Below are positions 34,756 through 45,099 of a stretch of 64,000 nt of DNA, in pieces. A program made the position numbers and the translations under genes. Source of the stretch: Hofstenia miamia. Taxonomy: Eukaryota > Xenacoelomorpha > Acoela. Below the pieces are notes generated by a model, which searched no databases, was not told the origin of the DNA, and saw only the letters and a list, made by a program, of their open reading frames with translations. The DNA lies in contig SCFE01000052.1 of assembly GCA_004352715.1 (NCBI GenBank), positions 1,057,113 through 1,121,112 on the forward strand, in the 5' to 3' direction. Numbering within the stretch: position 1 is the stretch's first letter; each line of letters starts with the position of its first letter.

Positions 34756-35045
34756 TAGTTTTTTGACATCTTAGCAATGATGAAGTGAGTCAAAAAAGCG
34801 GAGCTAAGCCACGCGAAAATATTTTAAAATATTCAAAGTAGACCCAAAACTGCAATTCAGGGTCTTAGTTTTTAACTTTATTTTAATAATTTGCCGATTA
34901 TTTTTGATTTAACAAATCAAAATTAATTTTGAAAACTTGACGTCACTGTTACGCCTACTAAAGATGGTTCATTTGACAGAACGGAATGAAAAAAAGCCAG
35001 AGTTAACTTTGAAGGAATTCAGCTATATTCTGTTGTCTGAATATA
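34756..35045 (+). repeat. Dispersed repeat family of the 47-49 kb unit
   Basis: Matches 48372-48650 (GACATCTTAGC, AAAAGCGGAGCTAAGCC, CAAAACTGCAATT, GATTTAACAAATCAAAATTA) and carries the same short coding start, MVHLTERN followed by ELTLKEFSYIL, at about 34970. Confidence 0.7.
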
Positions 35046-35094
35046 TAGGCCCTATGTAACACATCTACCGGTTTCTACAAATCCTATTTGTCAT

Positions 35095-35310
35095 CTAATT
35101 GTTTTCAATTTTTTTATTATGCAATAAAAGACAATTTTTGCTTAGTTGAAAATTAAGCAATTGGCTTTCTGTAGAACTATGTGAAAACTTCATATCACAG
35201 GACTTTGTGTGATCGTAGATGCTTAACTGACTTTTGTGCTCTCTAATTCTTATTTGTAAATTTCTTGACATCGTTTCAATGTATTGTGCACCAGTTGCAA
35301 GTAAAATCAT
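35095..35310 (-). pseudogene. GIY-YIG endonuclease fragment of a Penelope-like element
   Basis: The - strand encodes ATGAQYIETMSRNLQIRIRE followed by HKS. This is the second half of the GIY-YIG motif plus the conserved (S/T)RxLxxRIxEH segment of PLE-type endonucleases. The first half is missing upstream, and the sequence decays after about 35160. Confidence 0.5.
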
Positions 35311-35319
35311 ATACTATTT

Positions 35320-36300
35320 TGGAATCAATTTACATAAAATTAAAGGAACCAAGTATAAGCAAAAATATAAAAATTAACTAAATCTACCAAAGTTATTGTA
35401 AAAATGTATGTATTGATGAGTATTTTGTGTATTTTATAGTGGGAATTTTTTATAATGGTAGAGCGCATTCGGAAACGTCAAATAAAGGATGCATTCTTTC
35501 TTAAATCCATAATTCAATAAAAGTTTTTATCGTAGCTAATTTATGTACAAATCCCAGAAAATTCAGTGGAAATCAGTAGTATCAAATGATTAAACTATTT
35601 AACAATTTAAGCCAGGCAATTGCTGCGAATACTTTGAACATGATAGTTAATGAAGTAAATTTGCACGCATCTGATTGTTTTACAAGTAATTTTACAAATT
35701 AAGACCTACTAGATATTTGTACAAAACTGGATATTCTATGTAAAGCCCTCGTATTCCAGTCCAGCAGATAGATTATAAATTATTTGTAATTTCGCTTGGA
35801 GATGTCAAAAAATTGACGAATTAATGTGCATCTATTTTAGTTAGTTAATTCCACTGTTTCTAAAGCCATTTTATGCTTTTTCTCTAAATATTTTTTATTT
35901 ATTTAACAATTAGCATTTTCTTTTAATTGTAACGTCAACATTAAGAAGTACGATAATGGAACAATTGAATGTGATTTCTTTGTATTTCGTTAATTGTTTT
36001 AAATATGTATCGAAAAAATGCGATACATGTGAAAACTAATATATTTGCAAAAAATTCAAAATATTACAATTTTTTGAAATTTTGTGCGTTGCCCTAGAAT
36101 TAACCGTAGTGTCACGAAATGAACCAATTTTAGCTTTAAACGCATTTCCCTTAAGTGCCAGTTGTTCACTAGTTGGATAAGAATTAGCTATTCACTACTT
36201 GGCCCAAATCTGCTATATATATATATATATATGTAGCTACAATGATAGTATACTTTTTGAGGGTTTAGCGAAAACCAGGAAAATTACCTAACACAAAAAA
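35320..36300. other. AT-rich spacer
   Basis: No gene or clear repeat seen apart from a short (TA)n at 36213-36231. Confidence 0.4.
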
Positions 36301-36349
36301 GAAGTTAGACCCAAAATTATATTTTATTTGTAAAATTACTTTTACTACG

Positions 36350-36815
36350 TGTTTAAAGCAACAGAATGGCTATGAAAGGCTCACAGCAGCTTTCGGTGAT
36401 CAAGCTTGTCCACGAGCAACCGTTTCCAACTGGTTTGCAGAATTTCGGCGTGGGCAGCAATCACTTGAAGATGATGAACGCTATGGCAGACCAATTTCGG
36501 CAATGGGTGAAGAACATGTTGCTGTGAAGACAATGGTGGATGAAGATGCGAGAGTGACAGTCAGCCAGATAGAGCAGAAGTTGGGCATTTCATCGATAAC
36601 AAAGAAACGATTTAAGTCCTCAGCAGCAGCAGAGCGGGCCTACATTTAACACGAGGAGGACATACCCGAATTGGAGTGGTCTCACTGCTTTGATAAGTGT
36701 TTCAACGAATGAAAAATTGCATAGACTCTGCTGGTGAATATTTTGAAAAGTTGTGATCTTGAGTTGTTAAATAAATATAAGTTTTCTTGGGTCCAAAAAC
36801 TTATTGCGCACCCTT
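36350..36815 (+). mobile_element. Second mariner relic (different lineage), internally deleted
   Basis: From about 36358 the frame reads NGYERLTAAFGDQA, then RATVSNWFAEFRRGQQSLED, ERYGRP and a helix with VTVSQIEQKLGISS: the HTH region of a mariner transposase different from the one at 33 kb. A stop follows near 36648, then only the C-terminal end is left (EWSHCFDKCF and, one frame over, CIDSAGEYFEKL, stop near 36750). The right terminus reads TTGGGTCCAAAAACTTATTG then CGCACCCTTC, a mariner-type end; the left TIR was not found. Confidence 0.7.
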
Positions 36816-36819
36816 CGTA

Positions 36820-37741
36820 TATACTGCAGCCTTCCCATTATTTTACACATTTATGAGGGCTAAACGCCCTTCTGTAATTATTTTTTTCGATTTTGTAAGT
36901 TAACATATACGATAAACAGAAGCGGTGCTATAGCTAGAATCGTTCTGTAATTAAACATATTGCTAATTTCAAACCAAAGTGTGAAGTCTACCTCGATTAC
37001 AAATTGAAAATAGCAATAATTAATTTTAAAAATATTATGCGTACATTTTAATATATATTTTTATTTTTCTTCCGCTTTTTATGTGATTTTTAGCACGATA
37101 TGTATAGTATTGGAACCTTTAGTTAAATTGTATATAACAGAAATATTAAAATGTATTACAATCCCATTAAATTGCTTTATTTGTTATGAATGCTTCAATA
37201 TAATAGCATTTCTGAAGATTTTCAGTACATTTATAAAACAATTTGTGATAATATTAAACTTTTGAATTAATTTTTTCGAATATATCCTACACAAAATTTG
37301 TATTTACAATGATACTTGACATGAATAAAGGATGAGAACTAAATTTCTGATGAAAAATAATTGATATTAAATTCAGTACGCTTGTCCAGCATTTTACTTA
37401 AAAAATATTCAGCAAATTCTAGTTAATGCCCAATAAAATTTCCCTTGGTTAGTGAATAAGTTGCTAGAAAATATCTAAGCACAGTTGGCAATGATTTAGG
37501 AAAAAATACGATTCTTAAAGCTTCCTATAAAAACATTTTAAGCAGAAAATATGATAAGAGACACCGAATGCTTACCCATAGAGAAATAAGTTATACACTG
37601 CAATTTCTATAACTACATATGAATAGAATATGAAACAATTAACCCTTGCATGATGCATAAAACTAAAGGTAATAAAAAATGAATTATGAAAAACGCTATC
37701 TTAATTATATTAAAAATTTAGAATTAGTTTTTTCCAAAATG
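36820..37741. other. AT-rich spacer and 3' flank of NDUFA12
   Basis: The frame at 37083-37265 is composition-driven with no domain. No canonical AATAAA is obvious just downstream of the NDUFA12 stop on the - strand. Confidence 0.35.
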
Positions 37742-40700
37742 CTATTCAGGTTTCCAGGAATGGATTTTTGGCGGTACGGTGTTAAATGGAGTGTAGGACT
37801 TATTTGTTGATGTATGCGATGGCTCATGTGGAAGTTCAAACTTTTCCGGCTTTATGGGGACAGTGCTGGGTGGATCATCTGTAAATTGATGCATCCATCT
37901 ATGCCTAAACAAAAAGTTAATGCATGACTTCCATTCTCTTTGGTTAACAAATTATTAATGAATCATATATATATATATATATACATACAGGGTCGCTCAA
38001 ATTAATTGCATAACACATTTTTTAGATTGTTTGAACAGGTAGCCATGACGCCATAGTTTGCACTTTCTCAGCAAATTGACTAGTTGATCATGCTTTTAAG
38101 GACNNNNNNNNNNNNNNNNNNNNNNNNNNNNNNNNNNNNNNNNNNNNNNNNNNNNNNNNNNNNNNNNNNNNNNNNNNNNNNNNNNNNNNNNNNNNNNNNN
38201 NNNNNNNNNNNNNNNNNNNNNNNNNNNNNNNNNNNNNNNNNNNNNNNNNNNNNNNNNNNNNNNNNNNNNNNNNNNNNNNNNNNNNNNNNNNNNNNNNNNN
38301 NNNNNNNNNNNNNNNNNNNNNNNNNNNNNNNNNNNNNNNNNNNNNNNNNNNNNNNNNNNNNNNNNNNNNNNNNNNNNNNNNNNNNNNNNNNNACCATCAG
38401 CAGAATTTAACTCAGCAACAAATTGCAGCTATTCTACTAGTGGATCAATCAACCGTTTCGAGAATCATTAAGAAGTGGAAGCAAAGTGGAACAGTGAAAG
38501 CAAGAAGAAAACGTCGATGTGGAAGAAAACGTTTATTTACGGCTCAAGGAGAAAGGGTACTTGCACGCATCAGTTCGAATAACCCTAAAATGACAGCTAA
38601 AGAGGTTCAGAGAGAAGCGGGGCATTTATTTATTAATGCTCATGTCAACACAATCAAGCGCAGTTTAAGAAGAAGCGGCATTATTACTCATCGCCCAATT
38701 CAAGCACCTAATTTAACAAGTGAAAGGATGAAACGTCGGCGAATTTGGGCCGATAATTTGTCAAACTGGTCAGGAGAAGATTGGTCTGGAGTCATATTTT
38801 CTGACGAAACGTCAATTCAAATACAATCCAGTACTTCAATTTTCGTTCGTCGCAGAGAAACCGACAAAATCAGGACGGATCATGTTCGAAATCGGCGGTG
38901 TTTTCACCAGAAGGTAATGTTTTGGGGATTTATTACATCCCATGGGCCTGGCAAAATTATCCCAGTGGAAGGAAACATCAACTCAACAAAATACATTTCT
39001 ATCCTTACCTCTCAATTGTTACCATTTCTTGGAGACAACGAAGAATGTTTCATTTTCCAACAGGACAATGCCCCTTGCCATAAGGCTAATGAAGTTTCCA
39101 GATTCTTTTCTAATCACGGCATATTTGTTCTCGACTGGCCACCTTTCAGCCCCGATATGAATTGTATCGAGAACGTGTGGGGAAAATTAAAAGAAAAAGT
39201 ATGCAAACACTCAATTTTGAATCGTGAGGAGTTGATTTCTGTGGTCAATAATGTTTGGAACAATGATGATGAATTCAATGATTTTTGTAAACAAGTTGTT
39301 TCAAGTATGCCGCGCAGAGTTGCGAAATTAAAGCAGGAAAAGGGAGGTTACACAGGTTATTAAACGTTGCTTGTCGTATTTAAAGCTTATTTGTTCATTC
39401 CTTCTAAATAAATATGCGCTTCTTATTTTCTGAATACAATACTGTAAAATAGAAGCTAAAAAATGTGTTATGCAATAAATTTGAGCGACCCTGTATATAT
39501 ATATACTTATATCAGGCGCTTTGTCACTTTGCGTCCATTTATATTTGGCGCTTTGTCAATATAGAAAAAAATTATATTGGCGCTTTGTCAGTAAAAAATA
39601 TTGTGGCCCATTTCTTAAAATAACTTCATTTTCATTATACGAAAATATTTTTTACACGTTTGAAGAGCATAAACTGTCTATAAGATAAGTTTTTATCAGT
39701 CTAAAATATCAAATTTACTATATACATAATTGAATAGAGTTGGACATTTCATTTCATAAATCTAAATGTACAAAGCTGTATTAACACTTTCAAGCGCTAA
39801 ATTAAGAAAAAACCAGTTGCTTAGCTAATGACAAATTTGTAGTAAACATAATTAAAATATCAGTTCTTGTAAGCTCAAAAATTAATTAAAAGTATATGTA
39901 TTACATTTCCTTTGCGCTTTCTCATTTTTAGACGAGATTTAGAGGAGCTCACTGACCAGACACACCCGGCGGGAAGAAACTTAACACTATACATTTTTGA
40001 AATCATTGGACCCCATCAACTTCATTTCTAATAGTTGCTAAAATCAAATCGTAGCTTCTTGGTCAAAACTGATTATTGATTTTTTTGATCAGCCAATAAG
40101 AATTGAGCATTCAATATTTTGGAATTGGTCAGGTTTAGAGCCATAGTACCAATTGCGGTAGATATAAATATGGATAAAATCTGTTTAATAAGCATGCCTT
40201 CCCATAGTATATATTATAATAATTTATAAAATATTGTAATAATAATATGATTTAATTTAATTTTTATTATTAATTATATAAATATTTAATGTCATCGTAC
40301 ATGTACAAATATAAATATGTATTTAGATTTCAAAATGTTATTATAAATATATGACATTATCATAAAGTAAATTATATTATAACATAACTGTATGAACAAA
40401 TTAAATAAAAAAATAAAATCAATAAAAATAATACAATTATATGATTATATGATTATGCATTGTGCACCACAATTAAAGCGACGAGTGACTGAATAGTTTT
40501 CATTTTAATCTGACTAGATGTAACACGCATGTCAGTTTGCTATTTACCACTATTACTTCATTCGTCTTGTCAGATCAAAATGGCACACTGTAAAGTTGCT
40601 TTATCTTACGATGAAAATCACAACAAAGGATGCTCATTGTGCATGCAGAAAGGACATTATAAAATCACTGGTATTGTTCTGCAAAGAATTCGACAATATT

Positions 40701-42504
40701 TTATTGAAGGTTATGATATAAATGAGGGCTGTTACTCTGCAGCAATATGTGCAAAATGCCGAGGTGAACTGATTAATGATAGTACGGAAAAGGGACCAAG
40801 AGATATTCTTCCAGCCATGAATGATTTTGAGAGAATATATCCGAATATTATACGAGTAACTAGATCAAATCCAAACCCAGTATGTAACTGCACAATAGGG
40901 CAAAAGGGCAGACCAACCACTTCTTCTAATTCTAAGAAAAAAGAAATTGTGAAATTATGTACATCCTGCAAATCCCCAGTATCACGTGGTTTATTTCACA
41001 AATGCAACCGTTACACTTTGAAGACTAATCTTGGTAACATGTGCTCATCAGAAGACAGTCCTATAAAGGAATATGTAGTTGGACAAATTTTAAAAGAAAA
41101 GGTGGAAAATTATCAAAGTTACAATATCCCAATAAGAACGGGAATCCAAAGTGGAAAACATCCTTTGCAAGTGAACTTAAGCCATCCAAATCCAAGTTCT
41201 AATAAATTTTCTCCTGATCATCCTGGTCAGCTACAAACTTGCCTTGGATCTTCAAACACTTCTATGAAGCGATTAGTCAATCCATTCATAAGAAGTATTA
41301 CTGGAAGGAAGTCGATTGATTGTGAAAAAGTGTTCCAACAGAGAGACAGAATGCTGGATGACTATTTCTCCATTGAATTGATGAATTCAGAATCACATGA
41401 TGAAGAAAACCTTCTGGTATACTGTACTGTTTGCATCAAACACAAATTGGTATTGATGGTGGAGGTTCATTTTTAAGGTTTGTGCAAGTATCTTCCATGA
41501 GTCTGCAAGTGAGCAGCCAGAGGTAAGCAGGCGGGTAATTGATCGAATCTCCCTAGACACTAGTGGAAAAATATCATAATTCTGGATATTGTGCAATTAA
41601 AGGAAACATACCAAAATGTTGCTTGTGTTCTCCAACTGTTGAATATTGATGAGTTGAATATGAAATTTACACATGCCCTTGACCTTAAATTGGCCAACAT
41701 AATTGCAAGAATACAATCCGCACGAATGTATCATTTAATTATATCATATTACCCTATAAATTATTTTTTCAAGAACAATATTAGAAATAAAATGATATAT
41801 CAATAGCTTTTCAAATTTATTTTGTCTATGTATGCTACCTTTTTATATAAAAATCAGATATCTTTAATTTACTAATATTTATTTATTTATTTGTTCATTC
41901 ATTTATTTATGTTTACGCTTTTCTAATATATAGACTATAATCTATTTTATCAAGTGAAATTTCATATGAAATACGATATCTTTCTATCTAAATCTTTATG
42001 TCCACAATTATGTTAAAAATCATATTTTTGTATAATATTTATTAATTTTATATTTTTAATTTAATTTGTTCATACAGTTATAATGTTATAATATAATTTA
42101 CTTTATGATAATGTCATATGATATTTACAATATACATTTTGAAATCTAAATATCTATATCTAAAAATATGGAGGGGAGGTCAAATTGTCTACGGTTAAAA
42201 TAGGGCTAAGGTATATATTTAAGACACTTTTCATTCAAGGGTAGCAGTAAAAAAGATTTTTATAGTATGAAAACCGCTAAAAACTTATTATTATTTCAAT
42301 GTTCACTTAGATAGCCTTTTGAAAATAGAGATGAAGGTGCTAACGAATAAGAACATTAAATTCAACTTAAATTTTAAATTTTATTTTTGCTGGAACAATA
42401 ACGCGCGCATTTAATCTTCTCATATAAAATTTCAAGGTATTATTAAAATTTTTGTTACATTTGTTTACTATTCCGCACTAAAATTCGTTTTGGAATACAC
42501 CTAA

Positions 42505-42535
<31 letters not shown>

Positions 42536-43850
42536 GCATATTGAAAAGCACATAAATTTAAACATGCATATAGTTTTTGTATTGTATTTAAGCATGAAAT
42601 AAGTAGTATGATTTTATCGAATTTTTTTAGTTGAGCAATTTGTCAATCACTGCAATAACTCGGACTGTTACCGAGGCTTCCAAAAATGGCTCATAACTCG
42701 TTATGAGAAAAAAACTTACACACGCAAAAACCAATTTTAAATCAAGTTTGCTAGTTATATACGCTTCTTATCCAACCTCGTTACAAGCGGATTACTTAGC
42801 AATTATCGTCATAAAAACGATGGTAGTTCAATAAAATGTTATTCACAATAAAAGATGCTACAAGATTCGCATGCCATTATGATAAAAATACGCTTTTGTT
42901 CAAAACTGATTAGAGGGGACAAGTAAGAAAACAATTGGGCCAAGCCAAAGATTTTTAAGACGAATGCACTTAGCGGTATATTGCTAGTTTTAAGGAATTT
43001 ATTATCTCAATAATAAATATTTTTAAAATGAATCGAATCTAGTATATTACAGCTAAGATTAATCGAAATGTTATTGATAAATAAATTACTCACCCTAACC
43101 TGAATTTCTGTTATAATTTTTTTTCTGACATTTTGGATTGTACCTATATAGCGTTATAAGCGAAAGCACATAAGCGCAAGCGGTGATAAGCGAATACCAA
43201 CGATAAGCGATCAATTAAATGGTTTAAAAAGGTAGATACATTTACATTATTGTCCTAGTTATTTTCCAAAGCAAAATATATGCGAATATTATATAGCTAA
43301 AAACCGTAATGGTAAATCTAACACACATTCCAAATGAATGTATCTTGAATGAAGCTATTTATAATTTATAATTTTTTGATGAATGCGTAAAATCACTACC
43401 ATCTTGGAGGAATCTGCGTAGCGTCATATACCCAGTATGAATAAGCAGAATTCAGAGGCTGTTCATTATATTCTACCCAACGATTTCGACCTAAACAAAT
43501 ACTATACTATATTTCGCATCTTACTTAAAATAAAGTAAGGTAGTAGTAAGAAAACATTTCGCAAAACTTGAAAAAATTAATAATTTCAAATGCATCATCA
43601 CGGCTAATTACCAGATACAAATAAAAAATCCACTCACCAACAAAATATGAGTTATTTTCATAATATTTATTACCAAATTCGTCTGTCCCCACCAAAGTGC
43701 CAACCTTAAAATCTATTCCACTAAAATGAATATTAAAATATGGATCTCATAAAATCCTTACCGAAGTTGTTTTTTAAACGTATTATAGATACCCCCATTG
43801 CCTCTGAAGACATTAATGAATTTCAAAACAACATTGCGACCCTCGGCCAT
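37742..43850 (-). CDS. NDUFA12: NADH dehydrogenase [ubiquinone] 1 alpha subcomplex subunit 12
   Basis: Four coding exons on the - strand: 43850-43762 (ATG), 43720-43638, 43490-43400 and 37904-37742 (stop TAG). All introns are GT..AG with matching phases (2, 1, 2) and measure 41, 147 and 5495 bp. The spliced product is 141 aa (human protein 145). Seen: a start MAEGRNVVLKFINVFRGNGG, KVGTLVGTDEFGNKYYE, RNRWVEY, PPRWHRWMHQFTDDPPST, and a basic Pro-rich tail ending HSWKPE. VGTLVG.D..GN.YYE and (H)RW.H..TDDPP are diagnostic of NDUFA12 (B17.2/DAP13), an accessory subunit on the matrix arm of mitochondrial respiratory complex I needed for its final assembly. An acceptor-like TTTTTAG four bases before the ATG hints at a 5'-UTR exon upstream. 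Intron 3 holds the Tc1 element and the 'GIDGGG' transposon. No frame damage is seen. Confidence 0.95.
37988..39493 (+). mobile_element. Tc1-like transposon, nearly complete (1506 bp)
   Basis: Flanked by TA on each side. The TIRs start CAGGGTCGCTCAAATTAATT at 37988 and its inverse at 39493, about 39 bp with an almost perfect match up to AACACATTTTTTAG. One transposase gene is in the centre, interrupted only by a 289-N gap (38104-38392). It lies in intron 3 of NDUFA12 on the strand opposite to that gene. Confidence 0.9.
38392..39363 (+). CDS. Tc1-type transposase (DD34E), N-terminus in gap
   Basis: The frame is open from the gap edge to the stop at 39361-39363; the true start is in the N-run. 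It begins with HQQNLTQQQIAAIL and the first HTH (QSTVSRIIKKW), then a basic GRKR hook, a second HTH (VNTIKRSLRRSG), and the DDE domain: VIFSDET (Asp), FIFQQDNAPCH (Asp) and SPDMNCIENVWG (Glu). There are 34 residues between the second Asp and the Glu, the Tc1 signature. No stop or frameshift is visible over 324 codons, so it may be recently active. It cuts and pastes the element at TA sites. Confidence 0.9.
   Translation, partial: XHQQNLTQQQIAAILLVDQSTVSRIIKKWKQSGTVKARRKRRCGRKRLFTAQGERVLARISSNNPKMTAKEVQREAGHLFINAHVNTIKRSLRRSGIITHRPIQAPNLTSERMKRRRIWADNLSNWSGEDWSGVIFSDETSIQIQSSTSIFVRRRETDKIRTDHVRNRRCFHQKVMFWGFITSHGPGKIIPVEGNINSTKYISILTSQLLPFLGDNEECFIFQQDNAPCHKANEVSRFFSNHGIFVLDWPPFSPDMNCIENVWGKLKEKVCKHSILNREELISVVNNVWNNDDEFNDFCKQVVSSMPRRVAKLKQEKGGYTGY
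39515..39600. repeat. Three GGCGCTTTGTCA words at 32-bp spacing
   Basis: GGCGCTTTGTCA starts at 39515, 39547 and 39579, exactly 32 bp apart, with unrelated AT-rich sequence between. It lies 20 bp beyond the right end of the Tc1 element. Only the 12-mer is conserved. Confidence 0.6.
40308..42168 (+). mobile_element. Cys-rich/'GIDGGG' DNA transposon with long imperfect inverted repeats
   Basis: About 40312-40430 and 42040-42165 are inverted repeats of each other: AATTTGTTCATACAGTTAT, ATAATATAATTTACTTTATG, ATAATGTCATAT and CATTTTGAAATCTAAATA occur on the right arm and in reverse complement, in order, on the left arm. They enclose the gene relic at 40580-41800. The arms tie this protein family to a cut-and-paste-type DNA element of about 1.86 kb as it stands; the C-terminal part of the gene is gone. 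Target duplication not resolved. Confidence 0.6.
40580..41806 (+). pseudogene. 'GIDGGG' transposon protein, N-terminal to middle part
   Basis: ATG 40580 is chosen over an upstream ATG (40529) because MAHCKVALSYDEN aligns with the start of the copy at 6631. Seen: CSLC and YSAAICAKCRGELI (first zinc-binding module), DILPAMNDFERIYP, CNC, then LCTSCKSPVSRGLFHKCN (second module), a Ser/Asn-rich linker, and DDYFSIELMN. The frame stops at 41476, but the +1 frame from about 41449 continues IGIDGGGSFLRFVQVSS; after more damage the frame at 41591 gives ENY-like QNVACVLQLLNIDEL and ALDLKLANIIARIQS. I know this order from multi-copy uncharacterised proteins of insects and Hydra. The invariant Asp in GIDGGG and in DLKLAN are candidate catalytic residues (inference). 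Frameshifts make this copy dead. Confidence 0.7.
42170..43399. other. Intron sequence of NDUFA12 with TAAGCG words
   Basis: AT-rich, contains (TA)n at 42508-42535. At 43144-43200 the word ATAAGCG or TAAGCG occurs several times at irregular short spacing, perhaps the end of an old pogo-like MITE. No other gene seen. Confidence 0.35.
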
Positions 43851-43859
43851 TGAACTAAA

Positions 43860-45095
43860 AACATAATGCTTTGTATAAGCGACAGTGCAACAACACAAAT
43901 ATGCACAATAAAATATTAAATTATTATCCTTAGTTTTCGTATTTTAACACCGTTTAATATTCAATAGATGTCATTCTTAGTAAATATGAAGGTCTGAATA
44001 AAACTAAACCTGTGCCATAGTTGATACTGCCATTTTCTTATCATATTATAAACAATTTTTTTATTATTTATTACTTAATTTCATTCAAAATAGAATATTA
44101 AGAATATTAACAAACAGTAACAAAATATATAAAAATAAACATTTCACATTGTCTATTGCACGAACTGGATATGCTTCTTTGTTAAACTTTCATCATATAA
44201 TAATACCTTGTATATATATTGCAGCTACTAACCTAAAATTTTGTGTTCAATACAGTGACTTTGTGGCAAAATCTCCACAGTACATTGCTATGTTTACTTT
44301 CTGACAACTTTGAATTGAGCGAAACTTCATTGTAAAATTGCGCAAAAAATTGCTGCACTAATGCTATTTTCAGAATAGTACATCCCTTTTAAATTTTTTG
44401 CCATAATGCGATGATATATTAAGCAAAATAATCATTTATAATAGGGAGACGAAAGCTTGTATGATCTTTAAATATTTTTATCAGAATATATATATAAAAT
44501 AGTACAACAAAGCAATTCTGAGAAGCAAATTTATGTCGAACAGAGTTGAATATACGTCCACTTTTATATGAACTTGCAATAGTATATCAATTATAGAAAT
44601 TTTCAAAAAAAGGCAACACGGCTTATCTAGGTAGGACATCAACATAATCGAACCACGACCAATTATTGGAAAAGGGCTTGGACCCCGCCTAAGTCGGATC
44701 GACTCGGACCAATGAAAATAATCCGACTTACAAGAGATATAATTTTAAGGGACTTGGCTTGTACTAGTTCCGCGAAACCGAGATTTACTATAGGGTAACT
44801 TTTGTGCAATCAGTATGATGGTTATTAAAAAAGAAGTTGGTTTGAAAATATTGAAAATAAACTCTGCTGGCAGAAAAAATTAATCATGTATTCTTATGTC
44901 TTACAGTATTTTTCATTTTTTCTTTCAATACCCGAATTAAACAAAAACTAAACTTAACTTTAATTACGGTGCCATCAATCACTTCGTTCTATTTTTGATT
45001 ACACATTTGTCATATGATGGATGCATTCAACAACCTGAAGTACAACAGAAAATTATTGTTAACATGTTTTTTATCTTTGTCAACAACGGTATACA
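43860..45095. other. 5' flank of NDUFA12 and MITE-like patch
   Basis: The region should contain the NDUFA12 promoter and a possible 5'-UTR exon (a donor-like TTTTAG/GTTAGT on the - strand near 44235). At 44640-44800 a GC-richer patch contains AAGTCGGATCGACTCGGACC and CCGCGAAACCGAGATTTAC, which resembles ends of pogo-like MITEs. Nothing certain. Confidence 0.3.
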
Positions 45096-45099
45096 GTAG

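Noticed and set aside
38898-39160. Two frames of 61 and 72 codons inside the Tc1 transposase
   Set aside because: Out-of-frame shadows of the DDE domain.
39515-39600. CRISPR-like regularly spaced repeats
   Set aside because: Only a 12-mer is repeated, three times, in a spliced eukaryotic genome.
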